Source of the DNA: Bacteroidales bacterium | GTDB taxonomy: Bacteria > Bacteroidota > Bacteroidia > Bacteroidales > Paludibacteraceae | Assembly (NCBI GenBank): GCA_022783865.1 | Contig: JALFYY010000005.1 | Coordinates: 16,284 to 80,283, forward strand | Reading direction: 5' to 3' | DNA length: 64,000 bases | Shown: positions 42,054-54,430 of the stretch, piece by piece | Layout: every line of letters begins with the position of its first letter | How positions within the stretch are numbered: position 1 is the stretch's first letter | Translations under genes and position numbers: made by a program | Notes under the pieces: model-generated | Database searches by the model: none | What the model was told of the DNA's origin: nothing | The model's input: the letters and a program-made list of their open reading frames with translations, nothing else

Positions 42054-42572
42054 TTAATAATTATGTTTTACTTCTATTTTGATTTTTACGTTTTCGTAGG
42101 GCGGTATTTCTCCGGTTCCCGTTTGTCCGTAGGCACAATACCAAGGTACCAACAAAACAGCCGATTCGTCCATGCGCATTTCAGGCAAAAAGCTGTCCAC
42201 AGCCTTGACGGTTTGTCTTTTTTCCACCTCAATGCTCTCTTGCGTATCAAGCAACAAAGTATCCTGCAAGGTATATACTTTCATGCAGAGTGCCACCTGT
42301 TGCCCTTTTTGCAAATGCGGCTGCTCTGTCCGATGTGTTATCCGATACCAAAAGCCGGTATTGTGGAGCGTATAAGGCTGCCCGGCGGTCTGAACTGTCT
42401 GTGCTAAAGAACGGTCGGCTTCTTCTGCCATACGCTGATAAAAGAATACCATTGCGAGTTGTGCAGAATCGGATGTACCTGTCCGGTTAGCCGGTGCCTG
42501 CGGTTTGGTGCGCTGACATGCAACACATAACAAACATCCTGCCAAAGTCAATATGTAAATCAGTTTGCGCAT
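42054..42572 (-). CDS. FKBP-type peptidyl-prolyl isomerase-like lipoprotein
   Basis: 172 aa; lipobox LLCVAC; C-terminal GTGEIPPYENVKIKIEV. Confidence 0.8.
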   Translation of the reverse strand: MRKLIYILTLAGCLLCVACQRTKPQAPANRTGTSDSAQLAMVFFYQRMAEEADRSLAQTVQTAGQPYTLHNTGFWYRITHRTEQPHLQKGQQVALCMKVYTLQDTLLLDTQESIEVEKRQTVKAVDSFLPEMRMDESAVLLVPWYCAYGQTGTGEIPPYENVKIKIEVKHNY

Positions 42573-45500
42573 TTATTTACCGATGCTTTTCTTATATTCG
42601 GTCGGTGTCATTCCATAGACGGCTTTGAAGCACTTGGAGAAGTAACGACTGTCGTTCATGCCGACCATATAGGTAACTTCCGTAATATTGTACGATCCCA
42701 CTTCGAGGAGTTGTGCCGCCCGTTTGATACGCACTTCACGGATAAACTCCACAGGTGAGAGACCTGTAAGCGATTTGAGTTTGTTAAGAAGACGGTACGT
42801 CCCAATGCCATTTCGTTGACCAAATCTTCGACCACAAGACCATTGTTGTCCATGTTCTTTTCCATAAAGTCCATGAGTTTGGCAATAAACTTCTCGTTTG
42901 GCGTCTTGCCCTGTATCTGTTGCGGTGTAAGGTTGAGCAATTCGGTACGATAACGCTCTTGCAGTTTCTCACGTGACTTGAGGATATTATCCACTCTTGC
43001 TTGCAAATATTCAGGCGAGAAAGGTTTGGTGATATAGTCGTCGGCACCGTCGTTCATACTTTCCAGTTTGCTTTCAATAGCGTTTTTGGCTGTGAGCAAG
43101 ATGATAGGAATGTGGTCGGTCTGGTTTGCAGACTTGAGTTGTTTGAGCAATTCCAAGCCGTCCATATTCGGCATCATAAGGTCGGAAATGATGATTTCAG
43201 GTACCAATGTTTTGGCTTTTTCCAATCCGTCGATTCCGTCAACCGCCGTTTCTACTTTGAACTGCTTGCTGAAGATATTCACCAGGAAAGAGCGCATATC
43301 GTCGTTGTCCTCGACCACGAGCATTACTTTGCCCGATGCCGGCTCCAAATCGTGCGTTGCAGCGTTGTTTGCCGCATCTTTGAACGTCAACGGATCTTTG
43401 TCGTTAACTACCAAATCGACTTCGTTGCCGAAATGGTCTTTGCCTTTCTTGAACATCACGGTGAACGTGGTTCCTTTGTTCACTTCGCTCTCGACTTCGA
43501 TATAGCCTTTGTGGAGATCGACCAACTCTTTGACCAAGTTCATGCCGATACCGCTACCCGGTCGGCTGCTCAGGTTCTTGATTTCGTTCTGCGAAGAGAA
43601 GCGTTCGAACAGGATAGAGCGTTTTTCCAGAGGTATGCCCACTCCTTCGTCTTTGACTTTTACCAAGAGGAAATCGTTTTTTTCGCTTACGCTGACAGTG
43701 ATGCTCTTGCCCGAAGGCGTGAATTTGAATGCGTTGGAAAGAAGGTTATAGACAATGACATCCACTTTGTCTTTATCCACATACGCCACGGCATCGGGCG
43801 CATTGTTTTCCACTTGGAAATTGATGTGCTTATCGTATGCCTCTTTGGTGAAATTGGCACAGATATCTTTAATCAGACTGGCAAAAGGCACAGCCTGTAT
43901 TTTGAGCCGCAGTTTCCGGCTCTGCAGTTTCCGGAAGTCCAATATCTCGTTGATGAGCCGGAGCATACGGTTGCTGTTGCTTTGTACAATCTCGAGTTGT
44001 GTCCGGACGGAAGGCGATATCTTTTCGGTTTTGAGAATGTTTTCTACCGGACCGGAGATGAGCGTAAGCGGTGTGCGCAGTTCGTGGGATATATTGGTAA
44101 AGAAACGGAGTTTCACATCGGTAATTTTCTGTTCCATTTGTACTTCCTGCCGCACTTTATTATATGAAAATACAATGCGGTAGATAATATAGATGATGAG
44201 AACCGCAATGAGTATATACAGCAGGAAAGCCCAAACGGTTTGCCAGAAACTGGGTTGCAGTTTGATAGTCAGACTACGGGTATTATCGACCCATACGCCA
44301 TCGGCATTGGTGGAGCGCACCAGGAAACGATAGGTACCGGAAGGGAGATTGGTATAAGTGGCTTTGCGTTGGGAGTGTACATAGTTCCAATCGTCTTCGA
44401 AACCTTCGAGCATATAGGCATATTGTATCCGGTCGGCTCCTGCAAAATCGATAGCTGCATATTCGATACTGAATACGGATTGCTTATGAGAGAGTGTCAG
44501 GCAGTCCACATAGTCGATATTCTCTTTGAGCACAGAGCCTTTGGCACCCACTTGGACATCGTTGTTTGATATCTGGAAATTGGTGAGTTGCAAAGGCGGT
44601 ACTTCGTCGGAAGGGAGAATCTGTTCGGGAGAGAAATTGCAATAGCCGTTGGTGTAACCGAAGAATATCTGTCCGGAATGGGTATGCAATGCTTTTGCTT
44701 CGGTGAAATAGGCGTCTTTTTCTCCGATAAGCGCCTTGAAGTATTGGAAATGCTGTTTGTGATAGTCGTAGCGCGTGATGGCATTTTCGGAAGTGAACCA
44801 TAGTTTGCCGTTGGTATCTTCAGAAATACTGAGTACGATATCGCTCTGCAAGCCACTTGCCACATTGAAGTTCTGCAAACCGAGTTCAGGTTCTGCAGAA
44901 AGGAGTTTGTTCAGTCCTCCACCGAAAGTACCAATCCAGATGTTGCCATCGGAATCTTTGTGCAAGCAACGCACATCGTGGAGTGAGACAAAGCGTGTGG
45001 TACGGTCTTTCATGGAGATTTGCAACAGACCGGCGGTAGTAGCGGCATAGAGATAATCGCCATCGATAAGCAAATCGCGCACCATAGAGCATTGTTCTTT
45101 AGGATAACCGATCCAGTCGTTGGAGGAATTGAAGAACCTGCCGTCGGCATAGATGTTGACTCCACCGCCGTAAGTGCCGATATAGAGCCGTCCGAGGGCA
45201 TCTTCGGTGATGGCATAGATATTATCGTTAGAAAGGCTATAAGGCTGCCCGTCAGCTCTGAAGTGAGTGATTTGCAATGTTTTTGGTGAAGAGCCAGTGG
45301 CTTTGTACAAACCGCCACGGCGCGTGCCGAACCAGATATTGCCGGCATGGTCTTCGTACATGCAGTACACCAAGTCGGTGATGGGCAATACGGCTTTTTC
45401 GCGCATGTTGCCATCGTACCAGGTTACTTTGCCGTTTTTGCTTGCGAGCAGTATGTCTCCGTGCCGCAGTTGCAACATGGCACGTACTTCGCCCGATTGC

Positions 45501-46810
45501 TTTTTGTTGGCCCTGACATCGTTGAGGCGGAACTGCTGCCGGAAGATATCAACGCGGTCGATACCTTTGTCGTAGGTACTGATCCAGATAGAGCCTTGCC
45601 GGTCGGAATAAGCGGTATGAATAATATTAGTAATACCTTCGACAGGCGCTTCGAAAGCATCAGTATCGTAGTTGTAGCAAGCAAAACCACCTCCGTAGGG
45701 GTTTACCCAAAGTTTATGGTTTTCATCCTCAAAGAGCACAAGGTTCTGTGCCTGTTGCTGTGCGAAACGTTCGTCAACCACCGATTGCAGGTGCTTGAGG
45801 GAGTTGTCGGCAAAACGGAAACGGAAGATACCCGGTTGCTTATTTTCCAGCCATGCTATCCCATGGTTATCTATTGTGACAGAGAGGAAGGAGTTGGAAC
45901 GCAAGGCAGGTGTATTGTCCATTGCGTATTGGCGCAAGTTCTCTGCGCAACGGTCGTAAACAAAGAAACCGGCATCTGCAGTGGTCATCACAACCGTTTT
46001 GTTGTCCTCGTAAGTGGCAATATCCGTAATGGCAATGTCTTTGCCAAGTGTCGAATGCTCAAAGTGCAGGCTTTGCAACTGGCAACTCCAGAAATCGCCA
46101 CAGTCGGTTCCCAACCATATATAATGGGGAGTAACACAAGCGCAAACGAAGCGTACATTATCCGTTGCTTGCGTATAAGGATAGAGGTGCTGTACATCGG
46201 TGCCGTCGACAGATACACGGCATATCCCTGTATTGGTGTTATACCATACAGCTCCCTGTAAATCGGTCAGCAAGAACTCCACTTTGTCGCCGGTAGAGAA
46301 AGAGGTGATTTGTATAGGTTTTGCTGCGTCGGTTTCATCGATGAGAAAGACTTCGTTTTCGGCAGCCACCCATATTATGCCAGGAACAGGTTCTATGAAA
46401 GTATTGCAATGGTATTGGGAGAGTTTCTGTACCTGAATGTCCAAAGCAGTGAAAGTTTCGGTACGCTTATCGAAACGGTAGAGTTTGTTATCGTAGGTCT
46501 GAATCCAGATATACTCCAACGAGTCTTGATAGATAAAGTCAATACGGTTGCTATGTGCATGTGCATCGTTCACCAATTCGGATTGGTAACTGACAAACTC
46601 ATAGCCGTTGAAGCGGCTCAAGCCATTCCATGTACCCAACCAAAGATCCCCGCTTTTGTCTTGCAGGATAGACATAACGGTATTCTGTATCAGTCCGTCT
46701 TCGACAGAATAGTGACGGATATTATACCGGTTTTCATCGCTTGCGGGTTGTGCCGGAAGAAGTGCAACAGAACAGAGCGACAAGAGTAGTGCGAGTAGAT
46801 GTTTTCTCAT
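42573..46810 (-). pseudogene. Hybrid two-component system sensor/regulator (HTCS) with a frameshift in the AraC-type HTH
   Basis: Reg_prop repeats, Y_Y_Y, HisKA (NISHELRTPLTLI), HATPase, REC (ISDLMMPNMDGLELL). ORF breaks at about 42785, but the other frame continues KLKSLTGLSPVEFIREVRIKRAAQLLEVGSYNITEVTYMVGMNDSRYFSKCFKAVYGMTPTEYKKSIGK* to 42573. Confidence 0.88.
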
Positions 46811-46824
46811 AAGCGGTTAGTATG

Positions 46825-46864
46825 AGTAGTTGAGTAGTTGAGGAGTTGTGGAGTTGAGAAGTTG
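46825..46864 (+). repeat. 8-nt tandem array (5 units)
   Basis: gagtagtt gagtagtt gaggagtt gtggagtt gagaagtt. Confidence 0.75.
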
Positions 46865-46865
46865 T

Positions 46866-47726
46866 TTATCCCAAATCCAAGAGGTACTGACCATATTTGG
46901 TTTTGCTTAGTTCTTGTCCGATTGCATGCAGCTGTTCCGTAGTTATCCATCCGTTACGCCATGCTATCTCCTCAATGCAACTGACATAGAAGCCTTGCCG
47001 GTTCTGTATGGTAGCAATGAAGTTGCCGGCGTCAAGGAGACTGTCGCAGTTGCCCGTGTCGAGCCAAGCGAAACCGCGTCCGAAGAGTTCGACTTGCAAA
47101 GCTCCTTCTTCCAAATAGAGTTTGTTGAGGTCGGTAATCTCGTATTCCCCTCTTTTTGACGGGCGTAGCGAAGCGGCTTTGTCGCATACGGTATTGTCGT
47201 AGAAATAGAGTCCCGGTACTGCGAAATGACTCTTCGGATGTTCGGGTTTTTCTTCGAGCGAGAGCACCTTACCCGATTCATCGAACTCGACTACGCCATA
47301 GGCACGGGGATCTTTCACGTAGTAGCCGAAAACACAAGCACCATGCTCCAACGAAGCAGCCTTACGGAGCATTTTGGTGAAGCCTTGCCCGTAGAACATG
47401 TTATCGCCCAAGATAAGGCAGCCTGCATCACCGTTCAAGAATTCTCTGCCCAAGACAAAGGCTTGCGCCAAGCCGTTGGGCACTTCCTGTACCTTATACT
47501 GCAATTGCATACCCAGTTTGGAACCGTCACCCAACAGGTCGCGGAACATTGGAAGGTCGCGAGGTGTAGAGATAACCAATACTTCGCGAATGCCTGCCAA
47601 CATGAGTGTGGAAAGCGGATAATATATCATGGGTTTGTCGTAAACCGGCATGATCTGTTTGCTGATAGCGGTAGAAAGCGGATACAATCGCGTGGCGCTA
47701 CCTCCTGCCAAGATGATTCCTTTCAT
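46866..47726 (-). CDS. rmlA: Glucose-1-phosphate thymidylyltransferase
   Basis: [46 protein letters not shown]. Confidence 0.95.
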   Translation of the reverse strand: MKGIILAGGSATRLYPLSTAISKQIMPVYDKPMIYYPLSTLMLAGIREVLVISTPRDLPMFRDLLGDGSKLGMQLQYKVQEVPNGLAQAFVLGREFLNGDAGCLILGDNMFYGQGFTKMLRKAASLEHGACVFGYYVKDPRAYGVVEFDESGKVLSLEEKPEHPKSHFAVPGLYFYDNTVCDKAASLRPSKRGEYEITDLNKLYLEEGALQVELFGRGFAWLDTGNCDSLLDAGNFIATIQNRQGFYVSCIEEIAWRNGWITTEQLHAIGQELSKTKYGQYLLDLG

Positions 47727-47933
47727 GGTTGTATGCTGTTTAATTGGTTTGTTATAAGCATGTTGTGCTATGCGTTTCAGTTGCGTTGCCGCCACAAAAG
47801 CATAGTAGTGCAAGTAAGTGCTACAAAGGTAATACAATTCTGCGACAATACCAAATGCTAATAGTTAATAGTTAATATTGCATTATTGGACAAAGGAACA
47901 AAGAGTGTAGGCTTCGCATCCTAATCTTTTTTT

Positions 47934-47981
47934 GTTATCTGCTTCGTTATCTGCTTTGTTATCTGCTTCGCGATCCGCTGA
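47934..47981 (+). repeat. 12-nt tandem array (4 units; GTTATCTGCTTC)
   Basis: gttatctgcttc gttatctgcttt gttatctgcttc gcgatccgctga. Confidence 0.75.
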
Positions 47982-48068
47982 GGGCGGTGGAGTAAAAAAG
48001 CAGTTATTCGATGATTTTAGCACAGAAACAGCAAGATAAGTGCTTGATAACAAAGCGATAGTATATGA

Positions 48069-48123
48069 ATCACCCAGTAATCACCCAGTTATCACCCAGT
48101 AATCACCCAGTTATCACCCAGTT
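48069..48123 (+). repeat. 11-nt tandem array (5 units; ATCACCCAGTW)
   Basis: atcacccagta atcacccagtt atcacccagta atcacccagtt atcacccagtt. Confidence 0.9.
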
Positions 48124-48200
48124 TTGGAAGCAAGCTGACGGCTTGAGAAAAGCATCAATGCAGCATGATAACTACTTGAAAACATACTGATTATATATGA

Positions 48201-48233
48201 ATCACCCGATCACCACCCGATAATCACCCGATG
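48201..48233 (+). repeat. 11-nt tandem array (3 units; ATCACCCGATA)
   Basis: atcacccgatc accacccgata atcacccgatg. Confidence 0.85.
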
Positions 48234-48288
48234 AAGACAGGCGGACGATATTTGAGAGACCGGGAGAAGACAGGTAGGTGGCAGGTGA

Positions 48289-48398
48289 GTATGAGTTATG
48301 TGCCGGATAGGCGGAAGTCAGTGGATGGGTGGGTAAGACTTATGCGTCAGGTCGGTATGAGTTGCGTGTCAGGGCGGTGAGATGTGCGTGTCGGGGTG
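48289..48398 (+). repeat. 22-nt (2 x 11) degenerate tandem array (5 units)
   Basis: gtatgagttatgtgccggatag / gcggaagtcagtggatgggtgg / gtaagacttatgcgtcaggtcg / gtatgagttgcgtgtcagggcg / gtgagatgtgcgtgtcggggtg. Confidence 0.65.
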
Positions 48399-48561
48399 AT
48401 ACGGATATCGAAGCCGGAAGGCGTATTTTCTTCGATTTAAGGCAGTGTAGGTAATGCGGAACAAAATGCGGCTTTTCCGTTATCGCCGGAAATGCGGTTT
48501 ATTTGCGTTCTGAGGCACGAACGCAAAATTTGCATTGCTTACCTATTGCCTATTCCAATAA

Positions 48562-50597
<2,036 letters not shown>

Positions 50598-50598
<1 letters not shown>

Positions 50599-51137
50599 TG
50601 ACTATCTGTGTGTATTGTTCCGCCAAAGATACGATTCCTGCCGTCTATAAGGAGACAGGAGTGGCATTGGGCAAATGGATAGCCGAACATGGGCACAATC
50701 TGCTCTTCGGCGGCGCTACGGGCGGCTTGATGACAGCGGTATCGGAAGCGGCACGGGAAGCTGGCGGCAACGTAGTGGGCGTAGTGCCGGAGCGTATCAT
50801 ACGGTCGGGACGATTGTCGGCAGTCTGCACAGAACTGATCCGTGTGGAGAACATGAGCGTTAGGAAACAGACGATGCGCGACAGAGCCGATGTATTTGTT
50901 TGCCTGCCGGGCAGTTTCGGAACCCTTGACGAAATGTTCGACGTGATAGCTTCCGGCACAGTAGGCGAACACAAGAAACCGCTGTTTATCCTCAATCAGG
51001 AGGGTTTTTATGACGGGTTGCAACAAGAAATCGCCCACATGAAATCGCTGGGATTTATCCCTCAGGAGGAATCGTATAAGCCCCGTTTTGCGGATACAAT
51101 AGAGGAACTGACCGAACAAATAACAGCATTGGCATAA
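50598..51137 (+). CDS. TIGR00730/LOG family Rossmann-fold protein
   Basis: LLFGGATGGLMTAVSEAAREAGG, VCLPGSFGTLDEMFDV (PGGxGTxxE variant). Confidence 0.9.
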
Positions 51138-51155
51138 CTTTTAATACATAATTGT

Positions 51156-52484
51156 ATGAATCTTTTCTTCAAAAAACTGACAGGCGCCCTTCTGACGACC
51201 GAAAAAGTAGAAGCACGCATTGCACAAATGCAAGCAAACATTGCACGTTACAGACAAATCGAAACGTCGGAGGAGTTGGCGGAATACAAGCGGCTGCTTG
51301 CCATTGTCAATGCCAAAGAGTTCCAGGCAAAGAAACAACATCTGACCCAAACCAAATATAAAGAGACCGCTCCTTATAAGACGCTGGCGGAATTGCGCCG
51401 ATTGGAGAAAAACAAGGCGCTGCAACTGTATTTCTTCGTAGGAGAGAGTGCGTTGCTGGCTGAATATCTGGCATTCCGCGAGTCGGAAGACTATGTGAAA
51501 CTGGCAGACAAGAAAGAGGTGAGCAAGTCGCCCGACCTGAAGCGTTTGCAGAAATTCGAGAAGTCGAAAGCCTACCGGACATGGCTCGCCTACAAGAACT
51601 CCAATGAACTCGAACGTTATCTGGCATTGAAAGAAGAAACCGCTACCGAAGCATTTCAAAAGGAGAATATCTTTTGGGCAAATCCGCGCCGTTGGCTGAC
51701 CACTGAAGAGTATAAACAGGAGAGCCGTTTGGCGGAACTCTCGGCATCGGACAATATAGTGTTCTATCTGTCGCAAGACTTGAAGCAGATAGAGGAAATG
51801 GAGTCGTGGAAGACCGTTTTTGCCGACGGTTTCGATTGGCGCAAGATGGCAGATTCGGCATGGAAACCTGGTTTTGCCTATTGTTGCGACGCTTTGAAGA
51901 AAGAACATTCGTTTACTAACGAACACCAAGCCAACAACGGTGGCAAGAACACCGGTACCATCAACGGCAATCTGACTATTCTGACACAAAAAGAAGCCGT
52001 TACGGCTCCTGCTTGGGACGAGAAGAAGGGTTTTGTTATGAAGGATTTCGATTACACGTCCGACGTTATTCAAACGGCAGACCGGTTCCGTCAGCAGGAA
52101 GGCTTGTTCTTGGCAAAAATCCGTTGCTCGGGCAAAGTGCATCATGCTTTCTGGCTCGGTACGGACAAGAAGACACCATTGGTTCATCTGTTCAACTTCA
52201 ACGGAAAGAAACTCTTTGTGGGTAACACGACCAATAGCGGCTTTAACGGCACAACGATAAACGGTATTTCCCTCGGGCAATACTATGTTTACGCCTTGCG
52301 TTGGACGAAGAATGAGATGATTTGGTACGTGAACAACATTGAGGTATTCCGCACTACGCGCGATCTTCCGAAAGAACCTCTGTATTTGGGTGTATCCTCG
52401 TTCTTGCCCCTATCAGACCGTCCTGCAGAAGGCAAGATGGAAGTGGATTGGGTGAGAGTGTATGCTACCGTTGCTACTAAATGA
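51156..52484 (+). CDS. GH16/concanavalin-like domain protein with N-terminal helical repeats, no obvious signal peptide
   Basis: 442 aa; C-terminus LGQYYVYALRWTKNEMIWYVNNIEVFRTTRDLPKEPLYLGVSSF...MEVDWVRVYA. Confidence 0.75.
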   Translation: MNLFFKKLTGALLTTEKVEARIAQMQANIARYRQIETSEELAEYKRLLAIVNAKEFQAKKQHLTQTKYKETAPYKTLAELRRLEKNKALQLYFFVGESALLAEYLAFRESEDYVKLADKKEVSKSPDLKRLQKFEKSKAYRTWLAYKNSNELERYLALKEETATEAFQKENIFWANPRRWLTTEEYKQESRLAELSASDNIVFYLSQDLKQIEEMESWKTVFADGFDWRKMADSAWKPGFAYCCDALKKEHSFTNEHQANNGGKNTGTINGNLTILTQKEAVTAPAWDEKKGFVMKDFDYTSDVIQTADRFRQQEGLFLAKIRCSGKVHHAFWLGTDKKTPLVHLFNFNGKKLFVGNTTNSGFNGTTINGISLGQYYVYALRWTKNEMIWYVNNIEVFRTTRDLPKEPLYLGVSSFLPLSDRPAEGKMEVDWVRVYATVATK

Positions 52485-53545
52485 GAATAGTCTTTACTAT
52501 AAAGTCTATTAACTTAGCCGGTGGTTCCGAGCGCTCTACCGTAACGATAGCCAACGCTTTGGTAAAGCGAGGACACGATGTGTCAATCGTAAGTTATACG
52601 GGCAGCGGCACACCGCCTTTTTTCAGCATTGATGCACCTATCCGTCGTTACTATCTAGCTCCGCAGCACGACCGCTATCCCGTATTGATACGGGAAGTGC
52701 GGCGTATTGTGCGCTTGCGCAAACTATATGCACAATTGCGACCCGATGTAATTGTGGTAATCGGTACCACCCGTGCTTTCGTCAATGTTCCCGCTACGAA
52801 AGGTTATCCTGTCATTGCGAAGGAGTATTTTACGGTTGATCACCGTTCTCAACTGACTTCTGCACTCTCTCGTCGCTGGACAGCCCGCCATGCGCAAGCT
52901 ATTCTGACATTATCCGACTACGATGCTGAAATCTACCGTCAGTGTTATGGAGCAAAAAAAGCCGTGGTGATTCCCAACCCGCTTTCGCTCTCCGCTCCGC
53001 AGCCTTCTTCTTTGCAAAACAAAGTGGTATTGGGTTTGGGACGAATGAGTTACGTAAAGGGCTTCGACCTATTACTAAAAGCTTGGCAGCAAGTGCAGCA
53101 TACCGATTGGGAATTGCATTTGGTAGGCGATGGCAATTGGCGACCGGAACTGCAACAGATGGTTGCCAATCTTCATCTCCGGAATGTACGTTTCTATCCC
53201 GCTACAGCCGATGTAGAGTTACATTATCGCAATGCTTCTCTGTTTGTCTTACCCTCTCGTTCGGAGGCGTTTGGCAATGTGCTGTTGGAAGCTATGTCTG
53301 TTGGTTTGCCGGTGGTGGCATTCGATTGCGGTGCCGGACCGAAAGCCATTATCCAAGACAAAGAAACGGGCATTATTGTTCCGGCAGAAGACACTGCGGC
53401 AATGGCACATGCCTTGGACGAACTGATGGACAATCCTGTCCGTTGTAAAGAGATGAGCGAGGCGGCATTATTGCGCATGAAGCAATACGACATTGATACC
53501 ATCATGGCACAATGGGAAACGTTGTTGACAGAAGTTACGAGCTAA
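52481..53545 (+). CDS. Glycosyltransferase family 4
   Basis: MRIVFTIKSINLAGGSERSTVTIANAL; SRSEAFGNVLLEAMSVGLPVVAFDCGAGP. Confidence 0.92.
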   Translation: MRIVFTIKSINLAGGSERSTVTIANALVKRGHDVSIVSYTGSGTPPFFSIDAPIRRYYLAPQHDRYPVLIREVRRIVRLRKLYAQLRPDVIVVIGTTRAFVNVPATKGYPVIAKEYFTVDHRSQLTSALSRRWTARHAQAILTLSDYDAEIYRQCYGAKKAVVIPNPLSLSAPQPSSLQNKVVLGLGRMSYVKGFDLLLKAWQQVQHTDWELHLVGDGNWRPELQQMVANLHLRNVRFYPATADVELHYRNASLFVLPSRSEAFGNVLLEAMSVGLPVVAFDCGAGPKAIIQDKETGIIVPAEDTAAMAHALDELMDNPVRCKEMSEAALLRMKQYDIDTIMAQWETLLTEVTS

Positions 53546-53551
53546 TAATTT

Positions 53552-54430
53552 ATGGATGCGGTTATTACATACGTTGATGGTTTAGACCCTGTTTGGCAAC
53601 GGCAATATGCTGAAGCCACACATCGTCCCGCTTTGTCGAAACGCTATCGTGATTGGGGCTTGCTGCCGTATCTGCTACGCGGAATCGAACAATTTATGCC
53701 CTTCGTGGAGCGGGTTTTCTTGGTGGTGTCCACCAAAAGCCAAGTGCCGTCATGGGTGAACGAAGAACAACTGAAGATTGTTTATCACCATGATATTATT
53801 CCGTCGCAATTTCTTCCCACTTTCAACAGTACAACAATAGAATTGTTTTTGCATCGTATTCCGGACTTGAGCAATGAGTTTATCTATTTCAACGATGATT
53901 GTTTTCCGGTAGCACCTTTGCAGCCGACCAATTTTTTCACGGACGGCAAAATCGTTATGCACTTCTCACGGCATTACTTGGCGTTAAATATGTATAAGAA
54001 ACAAACCCGGCAATCCGACCATATGGCACGCATAGGAGCCAATCTAAAACCTGCTTGCTCTTTCATCCGCCCGCAACACACTTGCACGCCGATGTTGCGC
54101 ACCGAAAGTGAAGCACTCTATCAAAAGATAGGTACTTTGCTGGAGCAAAATTGCTCTGTGTTGCGCACCAAACTAAACGCCAACCAATATGTTTTTACCG
54201 ATTATCTTTATTATTCCCGGAAAACAATCAACGAGCGTATCCCTACCAAGCATTGCTCGATGGCGGTCTATTCGCCGGAACGGATTGCCAATCATATCCT
54301 GCATCCTACCCGACCACTCATTTGTATCAACGATGTGTCGATGAACAAACAAAAGCAAGAGCAAATGCGGCTTAAACTACATCAGGCGTTTGCGACCCGT
54401 TTGCCTGCAAAGTCTCGCTTTGAGAAGTAA
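53552..54430 (+). CDS. Stealth-family sugar-phosphate transferase (capsule/surface glycan)
   Basis: VITYVDGLDPVWQ (CR1); RDWGLLPYLLRGIEQFMPFVERVFLVVS ... NSTTIELFLHRIPDLSNEFIYFNDDCFP (CR2). Confidence 0.9.
   Translation: MDAVITYVDGLDPVWQRQYAEATHRPALSKRYRDWGLLPYLLRGIEQFMPFVERVFLVVSTKSQVPSWVNEEQLKIVYHHDIIPSQFLPTFNSTTIELFLHRIPDLSNEFIYFNDDCFPVAPLQPTNFFTDGKIVMHFSRHYLALNMYKKQTRQSDHMARIGANLKPACSFIRPQHTCTPMLRTESEALYQKIGTLLEQNCSVLRTKLNANQYVFTDYLYYSRKTINERIPTKHCSMAVYSPERIANHILHPTRPLICINDVSMNKQKQEQMRLKLHQAFATRLPAKSRFEK

Noticed and set aside
42781-42795. Programmed -1 ribosomal frameshift in the HTCS
   Set aside because: No X XXY YYZ slippery heptamer (sequence is GTC TTC TTA ACA AAC); a simple indel or assembly error is more likely.
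43001-44167. 388-aa plus-strand ORF opposite the HTCS kinase region
   Set aside because: Antisense shadow; sense strand encodes clear HATPase/REC domains.
48069-48233. Possible CRISPR-like array
   Set aside because: Units are 11 nt in direct tandem without spacers and there are no cas genes; classified as phased tandem repeats.
51141-52280. 379-aa minus-strand ORF
   Set aside because: Antisense to the GH16-like gene, which is coupled to neighbours; Cys/Phe-rich composition typical of a shadow ORF.
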